From NCBI GenBank assembly GCA_029204225.1, contig CM055102.1, positions 21,966,386 through 22,030,385 of the forward strand: DNA of 64,000 bases. Reading direction: 5' to 3'. Of the stretch, positions 1-9,900 are shown in pieces. Source of the stretch: Diphasiastrum complanatum. Its lineage: Eukaryota > Streptophyta > Lycopodiopsida > Lycopodiales > Lycopodiaceae. Each line of letters starts with the position of its first letter. Position 1 is the first letter of the stretch. The notes below the pieces were generated by a model, which saw only the letters and a program-made list of their open reading frames with translations, did no database searches and was not told the origin of the DNA. The position numbers and the translations under genes were made by a program.

Positions 1-1063
1 TAATGGAATGTTGCCAATTCCTTCAATAGAGCATTCATGATCATTTGCTGTACAAATAGATCTTTTAAGTCCTTTATAAGGTACAATAGAGTCAAAAGAC
101 TCATTTGAACAACACATATGTGATGAGGCTCCACTATTGATGTACCATGCTCCATCTTTCTTGAAGAGTGTTGAAGAAAAACTTGACACCATGAGGGATC
201 CTTCTCCATCACTTGCTATAAAGTTTTCTTCTTTCTCATTAGAGAGATTTGCTTGTTTGAATTGATTTTTCTTTTTGAAGCAATTAGAGACATAGTGCCC
301 TTTCTTGCCACAAAAGAAACACTTGACTTTCTTCTTCTTGGTCTTGGAAGTAGAAGGATGAATTGAGTCATCCTCTTCACCATCTTTGTCTTTGTCTTTG
401 TTGAAAGATTGAGAAAACTGGTTCTTGCTCCTCCCTTTATGCTTGTCTTTGACAAAGAGAGCTTTGTCACTTCCAATATGCTCGAGTTTGTTCATCCTTG
501 AAAGTTTGTAACTTTGCCTTGCTTCTTCAGAGATGAGAATTCCTAGAAGAGTCTCCAAATTGGGCAACTCCTCCTTTATGGCAAAGGATTGAACAAGATT
601 ATCATAGTCTTATTTTAAGCCATTGAGAATGACTTGTACTAGCTCATCTTGATTGATTGTGACACCAACACAAGCAAGCTCCCTATGAAGATCTTTTACT
701 CTTAGAACATAATTTGATGCACTCTCCTCACTTCTTTGAAAACTTTAAAAAATCTGATTTCTAAGAGTGAGAATTCTAGAAGTGTTCTTAGCTTCATAGA
801 TGGACTTAAGTGCATTCCAAGCTTCTTTAGCAGTGGTGCAAGATTCTATGTCTCTTAGAATCTCATTAGAGACATTCATTTTAATAAAGTGTAGACCATT
901 CTAGCTCTCTTCCTATACTTTGGTATTTCAAGCTGTGCTTGAGGCTCCTCCTCAATACCAAGTACTATGTCCATAACATCCTGGAGTATAAGAACTGACT
1001 CCATCCTAACCTTCCATATTGAATAATTGGAGGTACTTAGTCTTTCACTTGGTTCTAAGAGAT
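1..1063 (-). pseudogene. copia gag-protease, decayed (element O)
   Basis: Gag would coat the element's RNA and the aspartic protease would cut the polyprotein. On the minus strand the gag start resembles LLEPSERLSTSNYSIWK of element H, and a zinc knuckle KCFFCGKKGHYVSNC lies near 265-335. The protease motif near 130-150 reads WYINSGASSH: the catalytic Asp of the usual DSG is Asn. Gag is split by frameshifts and stops near 600-900, and the expected start codon near 1075 is not intact. The remaining protease leads into the window edge. Family assignment is firm; function is lost. Confidence 0.85.
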
Positions 1064-1478
1064 ATCCTCCTAATTATGAATCAGGCTAAATTGAATCAAA
1101 TCATAAAGTGCTCACTCGGATTTTGGACCTTTCCCTACCTTCTTTAAGAGCTTATAACTCTTGGTAGACACATTAGATTGATTTGAGATCAATTGAAATG
1201 GAAAGTATACTTCATAAGCTTTCCATCAAGCTATAGCATCAATAACTTTGGACCGATTATGAAGGAAATAAAGAGGTCTGAAAATATCTGATTTTCACAC
1301 ATGCGAAAGTCCAAAATTTTGTACAATGTCAATTCTGATATGAAAATCTAGTTTATATTCTCTTTGATTTAGACACTTTTCAAGGAAAAGTAAAGAAAAG
1401 TGATAAACAGCATTTTTGCATGAATTGGGCTCACAAATTCTTGCACAAACAAAGATAATAGCATGCAATGCTTAATTT

Positions 1479-1491
1479 GGCTTTGATACCA
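1479..1491 (-). other. primer-binding site, element O
   Basis: The reverse complement reads TGGTATCAAAGCC, one mismatch from the plant initiator tRNA-Met complement TGGTATCAGAGC. It directly abuts the LTR end at 1492, as expected for the start of minus-strand DNA synthesis. Confidence 0.85.
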
Positions 1492-2270
1492 TGATAAAAT
1501 TTCAGCAAGCTCACACGTGTGGGGAATGATCCTCAAGTGTGAATGATCTTGTTAAGCTTTGTGTTTAGCACATAAATTGATTCTAGAATGAATGCCAAGA
1601 TCTAGTACAAGATTTTATGGCTAAATCACAATCTAGAATGCTAAGAATCAAAGAATGATTGCTTTGAAAAACAAGAGAGAAGAAGTACAAGAATTTAATG
1701 CATTAGCCTAAGCCTCTACTAGAGTCAGAGAGAGAAAGAGAGAGCAAAATTCAAGCAAATGATAGTGTAGACCCAAAATGACATGGAATAGCTTCAAAGC
1801 TTGGTTCTTCATAAAAAATTATGAGAGAGTCTACACATATTTATGGAGTTTGAAGTAGCTCGAGGTAGAACCATCTCCATCCAACTTCCATCCACATCTA
1901 TAAGTGAAAACTAGAGAATTAGTGACATTTGTCACTTTACATGCATGCATTTCTACCTACTTTTACAAGTGTCAAATTTTCAACTAGGATTGTACAAATC
2001 ATCATGCATGTGTCCAATTCACTTTGTGCATGCCTTGCATGTCACTATGGATCACTTACAACCATTGCATGTGATATGCCACGAGTTTCTACAAGCCTAT
2101 TATTGACATTTCTATGTCTACATTCTATATGCAAGTTGTATATTACCAACTAGACTTTAAAAACCCATGTAGCTTGAGTTTCTTCTAGGCCAATATGAAA
2201 CAACATACTTCAAAGAAACAAAATGTTTCTAACTACAAAGCCTTGCTAGCTTTCACCCCTCAACCTGACA
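1492..2270 (-). repeat. 5' LTR of element O
   Basis: On the minus strand the LTR ends in TTATCA directly before the primer site. CACACGTGTG at 1512-1521 lies 20 bp inside that end. Similarity to the LTR of element A runs over much of its length (TAGCATTCTAGATTGTGATT and CTCAAGCTACATGG blocks). The outer end is set at 2270 by a TG/CA boundary and loss of similarity; it may be off by some bases because no second LTR is present. Confidence 0.7.
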
Positions 2271-2274
2271 AAGA

Positions 2275-3249
2275 TGTTCGCGAACACGAAAGTCAAGAGA
2301 CACGAAACACAAAAAGTTTCACGAACACGAAAGTCAAAGGAGACGAAGACAAGCGGTTCACGAACACGAAAGATTCACGAACGAGAATCTTTTTGGTCTG
2401 GCATGAGAATCTTTTGTGGTCCAGCACGAGAGAAAGGCAGACGAGCAAAACGAAACCAACGACGCGACACGAAAAATGTCGCAAGACCTGATTTGCCCTC
2501 ACGCTCCAAAGAGTACCAACAAAGATCATGCAAGTACCCAGAAGTACAAATATCTGATTTGATGGCATGACGTTAGCAGATACTCCCTAGGTCGTGGCTA
2601 ATCTGCCACTCTTGTAATTCCCTGATTAGTTGTAGATGCTTAATCACTCTAATCTTAGATTTACATAGAGCGACTATACTTACTAGATCATACTTGACAT
2701 ATAGATGACAGAATACACATAGAGTGTAATACAGTATTTTGATGCTAGTAAGCAATCAAGACGAAATACAGACAACAAGTCCACCTGCGTGTGAGACGAG
2801 TTCTGTGATCAGGATCCATAGAGATCCAAAGTCCGCTAGTAAGCGAGACATACATCCGTGAGAGAAGTGTATCTCTCTCACGCCAACGCACTGCATGGAT
2901 ATGCATGCGGTGTTTGAAGAATCAGAGAAGGAAAATCAATAGACGATATTGTAGCCTTTGCGCACATGTCAATTTTTCTTGTTGTGTCTGATCTCGAATT
3001 CAAATGCTTCTGCTGCTAATCGTATGTTTGAGTTTTCTTGTTCATTTGAATTCTGCGCCTTGATTGAAACTATGTTGAATGCTGCATTAATATTATAAAC
3101 GTAGATCATCAGTGCCTGACTACATTCTGGAGGACTGTAGGAGTGATTCAGCTGCCAGTGTCCAGCGATCGCATCTGAACTCCATCTGAAGCGGAAGAGG
3201 ATCATGGTTCCTTTGCAAAATCTTTGTGACTACAAAATCCCATTCTCAT
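2275..3249 (+). repeat. candidate 5' LTR of an unidentified copia element (P)
   Basis: This stretch begins with the 12-bp palindrome TGTTCGCGAACA and ends just before a duplicated primer-binding site (3253-3297), the normal position of a 5' LTR. It holds no coding sequence. It has an array of TTCnnGAA motifs close to its start. No partner LTR was seen in the window and the coding part that should follow is missing, so LTR status rests on primer-site position and the TG start. Confidence 0.5.
2277..2381. promoter_or_regulatory. cluster of heat-shock-element-like motifs in LTR P
   Basis: Four TTCnnGAA units occur at 2277-2284 (TTCGCGAA), 2318-2325, 2357-2364 and 2374-2381 (all TTCACGAA), most followed by CACGAAAG, which adds further GAA half-sites. 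Alternating GAA/TTC half-sites are the known binding pattern of plant heat-shock factors. The position at the start of an LTR fits a promoter role, but activity is inferred. Confidence 0.45.
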
Positions 3250-3307
3250 CAATGGTATTAGAGCATATCACATGATTCTCATCAGTGGTATCAGAGCATA
3301 TCACACG
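3242..3307 (+). repeat. 33-bp tandem repeat carrying two primer-binding sites
   Basis: Two 33-bp units (3242-3274 and 3275-3307) each contain a copy of the tRNA-Met primer site: TGGTATTAGAGC at 3253-3264 and TGGTATCAGAGC at 3286-3297. A third partial unit follows (ATTCTCATCAATATT). The second copy is the perfect match. Confidence 0.8.
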
Positions 3308-3339
3308 ATTCTCATCAATATTCACATAGAAAAAAACTT

Positions 3340-3735
3340 TGTCAAAAGCCTAAGGTCAAGATAGATGATTTTTCATTTTCAACACATCTTGCACCTTGAG
3401 ACCTTTTGAGTATGATAGAAACTGGTGAATGTGGCTGAAAGCCATACATCAACATAAAGGGACTGAATCCAGTGGCAGAATGCTTTGCACTATTGTGCGC
3501 AAACTCAACCATTGGGAGGTACTTTTCCCAATCAGGCTGTCAGTGAAAGACATATGCTCTCACCATATCTTTCAATGTCTGGTTGATACGTTCTGTCTGT
3601 CCATCAGATTCTGGGTGATCTGAAGAACTAAGACTTAAGGCTTTTTCAAGTTTATCAAAAAATGATTGTTAGAACTTGCCAATGAATTTGGAGTCACGAT
3701 CACTAACAATATCATTCAGCAAGCCATACAATCTA
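3340..3735 (-). pseudogene. Ty3/gypsy integrase fragment
   Basis: The minus-strand translation gives LYGLLNDIVSDRDSKFIG, then after a stop a stretch ending HPESDGQTERINQTLKDM, then [15 protein letters not shown] and [10 protein letters not shown]. These are standard motifs of the gypsy integrase core: SDRD holds the second catalytic Asp and DGQTE the catalytic Glu. Stop codons interrupt it. Only about 130 residues remain. It is fused directly to a copia integrase piece on its upstream side. Confidence 0.85.
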
Positions 3736-3990
3736 AACAATTTTTCAATGAAAATTGTCGTATGTGCTAGCATGCATTTTGCCGATTTGACTAAGGTTCT
3801 GTTCTTTCTCTCAACAAGACCATTCCACTGAGGTGAATAGGAGGTAATGTATTGTTGCTCAATGTCGTTGTTAAGGCAATACTCCTTGAATTCGGTAGAG
3901 ATGTTATTCTCTCCCATTGTCAGACCTCAGTACTTTGATTATTTTACTAGTCTGATTTTCTGCACCTAATCCCTTGATTAGTTCTTGGAT
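3736..3990 (-). pseudogene. Ty1/copia integrase fragment fused to gypsy
   Basis: The minus-strand translation shows EFKEYCLNNDIEQQYITSY then SPQWNGLVERKNRTLVKSA, a copia integrase core with the catalytic Glu. The upstream piece LRSDNG holds the second Asp but a frameshift separates it. The downstream end runs without a stop into gypsy integrase near 3735, so one short open frame joins parts of two superfamilies. Confidence 0.8.
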
Positions 3991-4240
3991 TAGATCAGCC
4001 AAGAAATTAAATTTGAAGCTTGAAATAGGTGCATTAATTGATCATCTCTGATTTTTTGAGTGCATGTTGAAGTTGAGAGAGATTTTGCTAAAAATCATAG
4101 ATTAAGGAGTGATATGCAAGGTGAGAGGTTGAAATCCATTGTACCATCACTCTAGATTTGTTCAAGAGTGATAGGGTCAAGTTTAGAAGCATCAATTTGC
4201 TAGAAAACATCTTTGGATCTGTCCTCCAAGTAAAACCTTT
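3991..4240. other. no recognisable feature
   Basis: AT-rich sequence between two integrase relics. I see no open frame, LTR boundary or repeat that can be named. Confidence 0.5.
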
Positions 4241-4757
4241 GTAATAAGATCCTTGCACTCAGCAAGAGGCAAGGTTACTTATATAGATTGGCACAATGTT
4301 ATTCTGAGTCTAGTCAAGCGTTGAAAACCTCTATTCTAGTCAATAAAGCATTACTATGGCATTATCGCTTAGGACACTTGAATTATGCATCTATTTTGAA
4401 CATGTCCAAACAATCCATGGTTATTGATATTGACTATCCTTTTGGTAAGGTCGATCTCCATGTCTGTCATAGCTACATCTTTGGAAAGCAAGCTAGGATT
4501 CCTTTTAGATCAAACCATATGCATGCAGCAAAAGGTCCGTTAGATGTTGTTCATACAGATATATGTGGACCTATGCAAACTCCCTCATTGCTAGATGCAA
4601 AATATCACATGCGACACTTCCGAAGTGCTTCTGGGCTAAAGCTATTTCAACAACAACCTATATTCAGAAAATATGTCCTACTAAAGGCCTCTCAGACAAA
4701 ATACCATTCGAAGTTTGGACAGGTACCAGACCTTCTTTATCAAACCTACGAGTTTTG
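4241..4757 (+). pseudogene. copia pre-integrase and integrase, decayed (relic E)
   Basis: The translation gives KRQGYLYRLAQC (pre-integrase), WHYRLGHLNYASI and CHSYIFGKQAR (zinc-binding His/Cys part of integrase), then DICGPMQTPSLLDAKY. After that, the middle of the catalytic core is deleted and the reading frame shifts to LPKCFWAKAISTTTYIQ and IPFEVWTGTRPSLSNLRVF. The family is shared with fragment D (14353) and relic J (31740). It stops where the next segment turns onto the other strand. Confidence 0.85.
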
Positions 4758-5119
4758 ATCATTTCCATCATACTGTAGTTGCTGATATACAACATCATCA
4801 TCTTCTGATTCGTCATTGATTTGCTTTTAGTCGGCAGTAGAAGAGCTTGGTCCTTCAATGGGAATAGTCGCCTGCGGAACTGGAAAGTTCAATGCGTCAG
4901 GAGAATCTAGCAGGTCAGCTACATGGGGACTGCCCTTTCCTTTGAGGTCTTGGAATTGATCTTCGATGAAGATGACATCCCAGCTGGTGAATATCTTCGA
5001 TTCGATGGGATCAAACAACTTGTAGGCTTGATCTGAAGTAGTGTGGCTGATGAAAACACATTTGATACTCTGGAAGTCGAGCTTCTTCCTGAGATCACGA
5101 GGTATCTGCGCAAAAGAAT
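4758..5119 (-). pseudogene. inverted copia integrase C-terminus (relic E)
   Basis: The minus strand reads FAQIPRDLRKKLDFQSIKCV and KLFDPIESKIFTSWDVIFIE, then an acidic linker with SEDDDVVYQQLQYDGND. This is the copia integrase C-terminal region and the start of the integrase-RT linker. It is the part missing between the plus-strand integrase to its left (ending LRVF) and the plus-strand linker and RT after element F (starting RISSRASKAP). The simplest reading is a local inversion of about 360 bp within one copia element. Confidence 0.75.
5115..5119 (+). repeat. target-site duplication of element F
   Basis: AGAAT lies directly before the 5' LTR here and directly after the 3' LTR at 11551-11555. 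A 5-bp duplication is typical for Ty1/copia integration. Confidence 0.95.
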
Positions 5120-5774
5120 TGTGAAAATTGTCAACATTTCCTAGCTAGTTTGAGGCCTAAATTGGCTAAAATTGTAAATAGTTTTGGTTCTGGAGTTTTG
5201 CACGTGTGAACCAGGCCACAATGTTTTTATTTACTGTATTTTTTCAGTATGATGAAGTGTCAAACTTCATACCCTTCAAAATGAGACCATTTTGATGTAT
5301 TTTGGTCATATAAGCCATTTTTAGCTATTTTTCCTATATAGGGAATATCTAGGGTCAAGTACCTTCTAGAGAGAGGAGAGAGAGTCATCTTCCTCATCCA
5401 TAAATAGTAGGGAAGTCATGGAGAACAGGTTGGAGAAACCTTTTGTATGCTTCATTGAGATCAATAGATCATTGTCATTGTTTCTTCCTCCATTGAGAGC
5501 ATTGTTGTGTGTATTGTCTTCAAGCTATTGTGTATGATCTTAGGTGCTTTCCAAAAGTGATAGGCTGATGTATTATGGACTGTATAATGCTATTTTGGGC
5601 CGCACTTGATGTTTATGGAAGTTTCCATTTGTGATAAATGCTTTTTGATCAAGTTCTTTGCATTCTAGGTAGCATAGAATGTGTTGCCAATTCCTAGCTT
5701 ATGTAGTTTGGAGTGCAAGCATTCAAGCCAATGATCTTGGAGTTTAGATCCACTTAGGATCTGTATTTTTCACA
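5120..5774 (+). repeat. 5' LTR of element F
   Basis: Starts TGTGAAAATTGTC and ends TTTTTCACA, so the ends form a short inverted repeat (TGTGAAAA/TTTTTCACA). A TATA-like CTATATAGGG lies at about 5334-5343 and an ATAAATAG at about 5400. GCACGTGTGAACC near 5200 contains a G-box. Promoter position is inferred from motifs only. Confidence 0.95.
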
Positions 5775-5789
5775 TGGTATCAGAGCTGG
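5775..5789 (+). other. primer-binding site, element F
   Basis: TGGTATCAGAGCTGG follows the LTR with no spacer. The first 12 bases match the complement of the plant initiator tRNA-Met 3' end. Confidence 0.95.
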
Positions 5790-6946
5790 TTGGCTTCTAT
5801 TTACAGTAAGTATTCCATTTTTGGTGATATTTGGATGTTTGATCAAGTTCTAGCATGATTTTGCATTGCTTTGTTGATCAAATCTTACTAACCTTTGTTT
5901 TGTGAGTTGAACTTGTGGATCAAAAGCATATCTCAGGTCTATTGAAGATCAGAGGCTGAAAAGAAACTATTTTGGATCAGATCATAACACCTAATCATTT
6001 GTGATTGTGAGGCTTGTGCATATTCAATACTAACAATGTTCTTTTCAATCCTATTGTTGACAATCTCCATTCTTGGATGAACACTCTCCTTAAGTGGATG
6101 AAACTTCTCCTTAAGTGGATGACAAATGCTCTTTTGAGTGAGTTGTAATTCTCCTAAAGGCTGAGCAAAGCTCCCATTTGGATGAAAGATCCCCTTTTTT
6201 GGGTGAACATATTGTAAGCTCCATTGTGAAGAGCATATTGTAAAGATTGTCATCAATTTTGGCATAAATTTTGGTGTACTTTGTTGAGCATGTAAGTAAC
6301 TCTCCTTATGTAATTTGATTGGAGCATTTGCTGGAAGGTGTTAACCATTATGCAAGTGTGTTTTCAGGTTCTTAACAGGTTGAGGAACATTCTCATGTGA
6401 AGTGATCTTAGATCTACATCTAAACACCAAGATTTGACAAGATAGTGAAGCTAGTCTTGTGATTCACTAAGTGTGCTCATTCATTCACCTCTAAATCTTG
6501 TATTTATCACTTGCTGGAGTTTATAAACTTTTAGAAGTGTGGTTTACATGTGGTTTTACAGGTTGAATCAATATCTTAGTGTGTTGATCATATGTTGATC
6601 AAGTTTGTTCATTACTAGGTAATCTTGGCATCCTAGTTTTGGGTATTTTCTAAGAATGCAAGTAACTCTTCACACCATAACTTGATTTGGTCACTTGCTA
6701 GAAAGTTTGAGAGCTTAAGCAAGAGTGTGTTCAGGTTGGTTTGATTTTGTAATCCATTCTTAGTGTGTGCAAAGTGTTGCATGTGTTTCAATCTTCCTTT
6801 CTATGCTTGGAAACCATCTAGGTTCAAGATAGAAGTGTTTTAGGGTCCTAAATCTTCATAGATCTCTTTATCTATCATTTGTTGAGAGAAAAGTGAGTGC
6901 TAAGTGCTTTAGGACAAAACCTAAAAGTTGAAGAAACATTAGAATC
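5790..6946 (+). other. long untranslated leader of element F
   Basis: About 1.16 kb lies between the primer site and the gag start. It has no sense frame of note. It holds near-repeats of a TGGATGAAnnnTCTCC type between 6072 and 6215 and a second loose repeat pair (GTAAGTAACTCTCC near 6293, GCAAGTAACTCTTC near 6660). An antisense open frame of 108 codons (5939-6265) comes from these repeats. An RNA packaging or dimer role is possible for such leaders, but nothing here proves it. Confidence 0.7.
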
Positions 6947-9900
6947 ATGGCTTCCAATGGTGGGATCATGCTAGAGTCTAGTGAAAGGTTGAGTTCATCA
7001 AACTACTCTACTTGGAAAGTGAGGATGGAGTCCTTACTTGAGTTGAATGAACTCATGGACATAGTTGCAGAAATTGAAGAGAGACCTCTCACACTTCAAG
7101 AGCAACAAAGGTTTGATAAGAAGGCCAAAAGGGCTCTTCATATCATTAAAATGAATGTTACAAATGAACTTCTCAAGGAAGTTGGAAAGTGTCAAAGTGC
7201 AAGTGAGGCATGGAATGCCTTAAAGAAGCTCTTTGAATCAAAGTCCACATCTAGGGTATTGACCCTAAGGAGACAAATATTTTCTAGTAGGCAAAGAGAG
7301 GGTGAAAGTGCTCATGCATTTATCTTGAGAGTTAAGTCCCTAAGTGATGATTTAGCATGCATTGATGAGAACATAAAAGATGGTGAAATAGTCCAAGTTA
7401 TGTTGAATGGTTTGCTAAATGAACATGCTAACCTTGTGCAAAGTTTTGCCATTCAAAGAGTCTTGCCAAGTGTGGTTGACTTGCAAGAAATCTTATTGGC
7501 TGAAGAACATAGGTTGCAATCAAAGCTTGATGGTGCATCCTTGCAAGGTGGAGGTGAAGAGGCTTTCTTCACAAAAGGCAAATTCAAGGGCAAAGGTAAA
7601 GGCAAAGGGAAATGGTCCAAAGGTGGTAACTTTGATCATGATGATCACTCTTCCTCTTCCTCTTCTACTAAGAACAATAAGTCAAAGTTCAAGTGCTTTT
7701 ATTGTGGGATAAAAGGTCATTTTGCAAATGAATGTTATAAGAAGAAAAGAGAGCAAGGAGAGAGGCAAGGAAATCTTACAATAGATGAGGAAGAACATAA
7801 CACATGTGAATCACTTGTTATGACTTCAAGTTTGTTAGCCAACATAGATGATAATGATCCTTGGTGGATTGATAGTGGAGCCTCATCTCACATGACAAGA
7901 CATAAGGAATACTTTACATCCTTATTGTCTTATGAGGGAGAAGGTAACATCATCTACACTGCAAATGATGGTCAATGTGACATCAAAGGCATAGGCACTA
8001 TTCCTATTTCCCTTTCAACAAATAGGAAAGCAAATCTTGAAAATGTTTTGTACATTCCTTCAATCACTAAGAATTTGCTTAGTGTAAGTCAAATGATTGA
8101 CAAAGGACTTGATGTGGAGTTCATTGGAGATGCATGTTTGATAAGTAAATGTGGATCCTTGATTGCTCAAGGTAGGAGGCATGGTAAACTTTTCAAGCTT
8201 GATGCATGTGTGATCTCTAATCATGAAGGATGTATGGCTAGGGAGCAATTGACAAACCAAGAAGTTTGGCACAAGAGGTTGGGCCATCCCAACTTCAAAT
8301 CTTTGGAGGTAATGGCAAAGAAAGAGCTTGTTCTTGGTCTCCCTAAAAGTCTTGTTGCAAACAATAGTGTTTGTGAACATTGTGCCTTGTCCAAATCTCA
8401 TAGACTTGCTTATTCTAGATCTACTTCTAGATCTAAAGAAGCTTTTCAACTTGTGCATTCTGATATTCATTCTTCTAGTACAACTAGCAATGGTGGGGCA
8501 AAGATGTATGCAACTTTCATTGATGACTTTAGTAGGTATACTTGGATCTATCTTCTTAAAAGTAAGGATGAAGTGTTTGCTGCATTTGTCAAGTTCAAGA
8601 ATGAAATGGAAAACCAATTCAATACAAAGATCAAATGCTTAAGATCTGATAATGGAGGGGAATACACCTCAAATAGGTTCAAAGACTTTTGTATAGCACA
8701 TGGGATTAAGAGGGAGATGTCTAGTCCTAGGACTCCACAACAGAATGGAGTGGCCGAGAGGAAGAATAGAACCCTTTGTGAATGTGCCAAGGCAATGAGA
8801 CTACATGCTAATCTTGCTAAGTCTTTTTGGGGGAAAGCTTTAGCATGTGCTAACTATCTATGTAATAGATGGACAAGTTCTTCCTTGGATGGTAAAACTC
8901 CTCATGAGGTTCTTTATGGTAGAAGGCCGAGTGTCAAGCATTGTAGGATCTTTGGATGTACATGTTTTGTCAATATCACACTTGATGATAGAACTAAAGA
9001 AGATCCTTCATCAAAGAAGGGTGTGTTTGTTGGCTATAGTGAAGTAAGCAAGGCTTACAAAGTGTACATTCCTTCTACAAAGAAAGTTGTCATAAGTAGG
9101 GATGTCATCTTTCATGAAGAGAATGTTTCTAATGTTGTTGATGTTGATGTTGATGTGCCTACTAATCATCATGATGTGCAAGATGTCTTGGATGAAGATG
9201 GAGATGCCACTCCAAAGCAAACTTCAAGGAAGACTCAAAGGCAAAGGGCTAAGCCATCAAGGCTAACCTATGATGAAAAAGGAAAGCAAGTGGTGGACAA
9301 CTCTAACTTTGCTTTTCTTACCTCTTTTGATGAACCAACTTGTGTAGGTGAAGCAATTCAAAAGAAGGAATGGATCCAAGCCATGGATCATGAGCATCAA
9401 GCACTCATCAAAAGCAACACATGGAGGTTGGTAAAGCTTCCAAAGGACAAGAAGGCAATTGGTTGTAAGTGGATCTTCAAGATCAAGACAAATCAAGATG
9501 GATCAATCAACAAGTACAAGGCAAGGTTGGTGTCAAAGGGGTATGCTCAAGAATATGGTATTGACTATGATGAGACCTTTGCACCCGTGGCAAAGATGGT
9601 AACTATTCGAATCCTAATCTCTCTTGCAACTCTTTATGATTGGGATATGTGGCAAATGGATGTTACTAATGCCTTCTTGAATGGTGATCTTGAAGAAGAT
9701 ATTTACATGGAGCAACCCGAGGGCTATGTTTCACATGATGAGCCTAATCATGTGTGCTATCTCCAAAAGAGTTTGTATGGGCTAAAGCAAGCACCAAGGA
9801 GTTGGTATGCTAAGCTCAATTCCTTCTTACTTTCTCAAAACTTTGTTATGAGTGAGTATGATCATTCTCTCTACTTTAGATTGAATGAAAATGATATCAC

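Larger units (their letters stand above)
1..2270 (-). mobile_element. Ty1/copia element O, 5' part only (cut by window edge)
   Basis: Read on the minus strand this is LTR (1492-2270), primer-binding site (1479-1491), a leader, then gag and the start of protease, leaving the window at position 1. The protein is of the same family as elements H and M. The LTR end next to the primer site resembles that of element A, including the CCCCACACGTGTG block. The rest of pol and the 3' LTR lie outside the window, so no target duplication can be tested. Confidence 0.85.

Noticed and set aside
3242-3307. CRISPR-like direct repeats
   Set aside because: Only two units with no spacers of unique sequence; they are duplicated primer sites in a plant retroelement.
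5775-5789. tRNA gene fragment
   Set aside because: The match to tRNA-Met is only the primer-site complement next to an LTR.
8060-8617. 185-codon antisense frame within F gag-pol
   Set aside because: It lies opposite a fully supported polyprotein and has no motif; a shadow of biased codon use.
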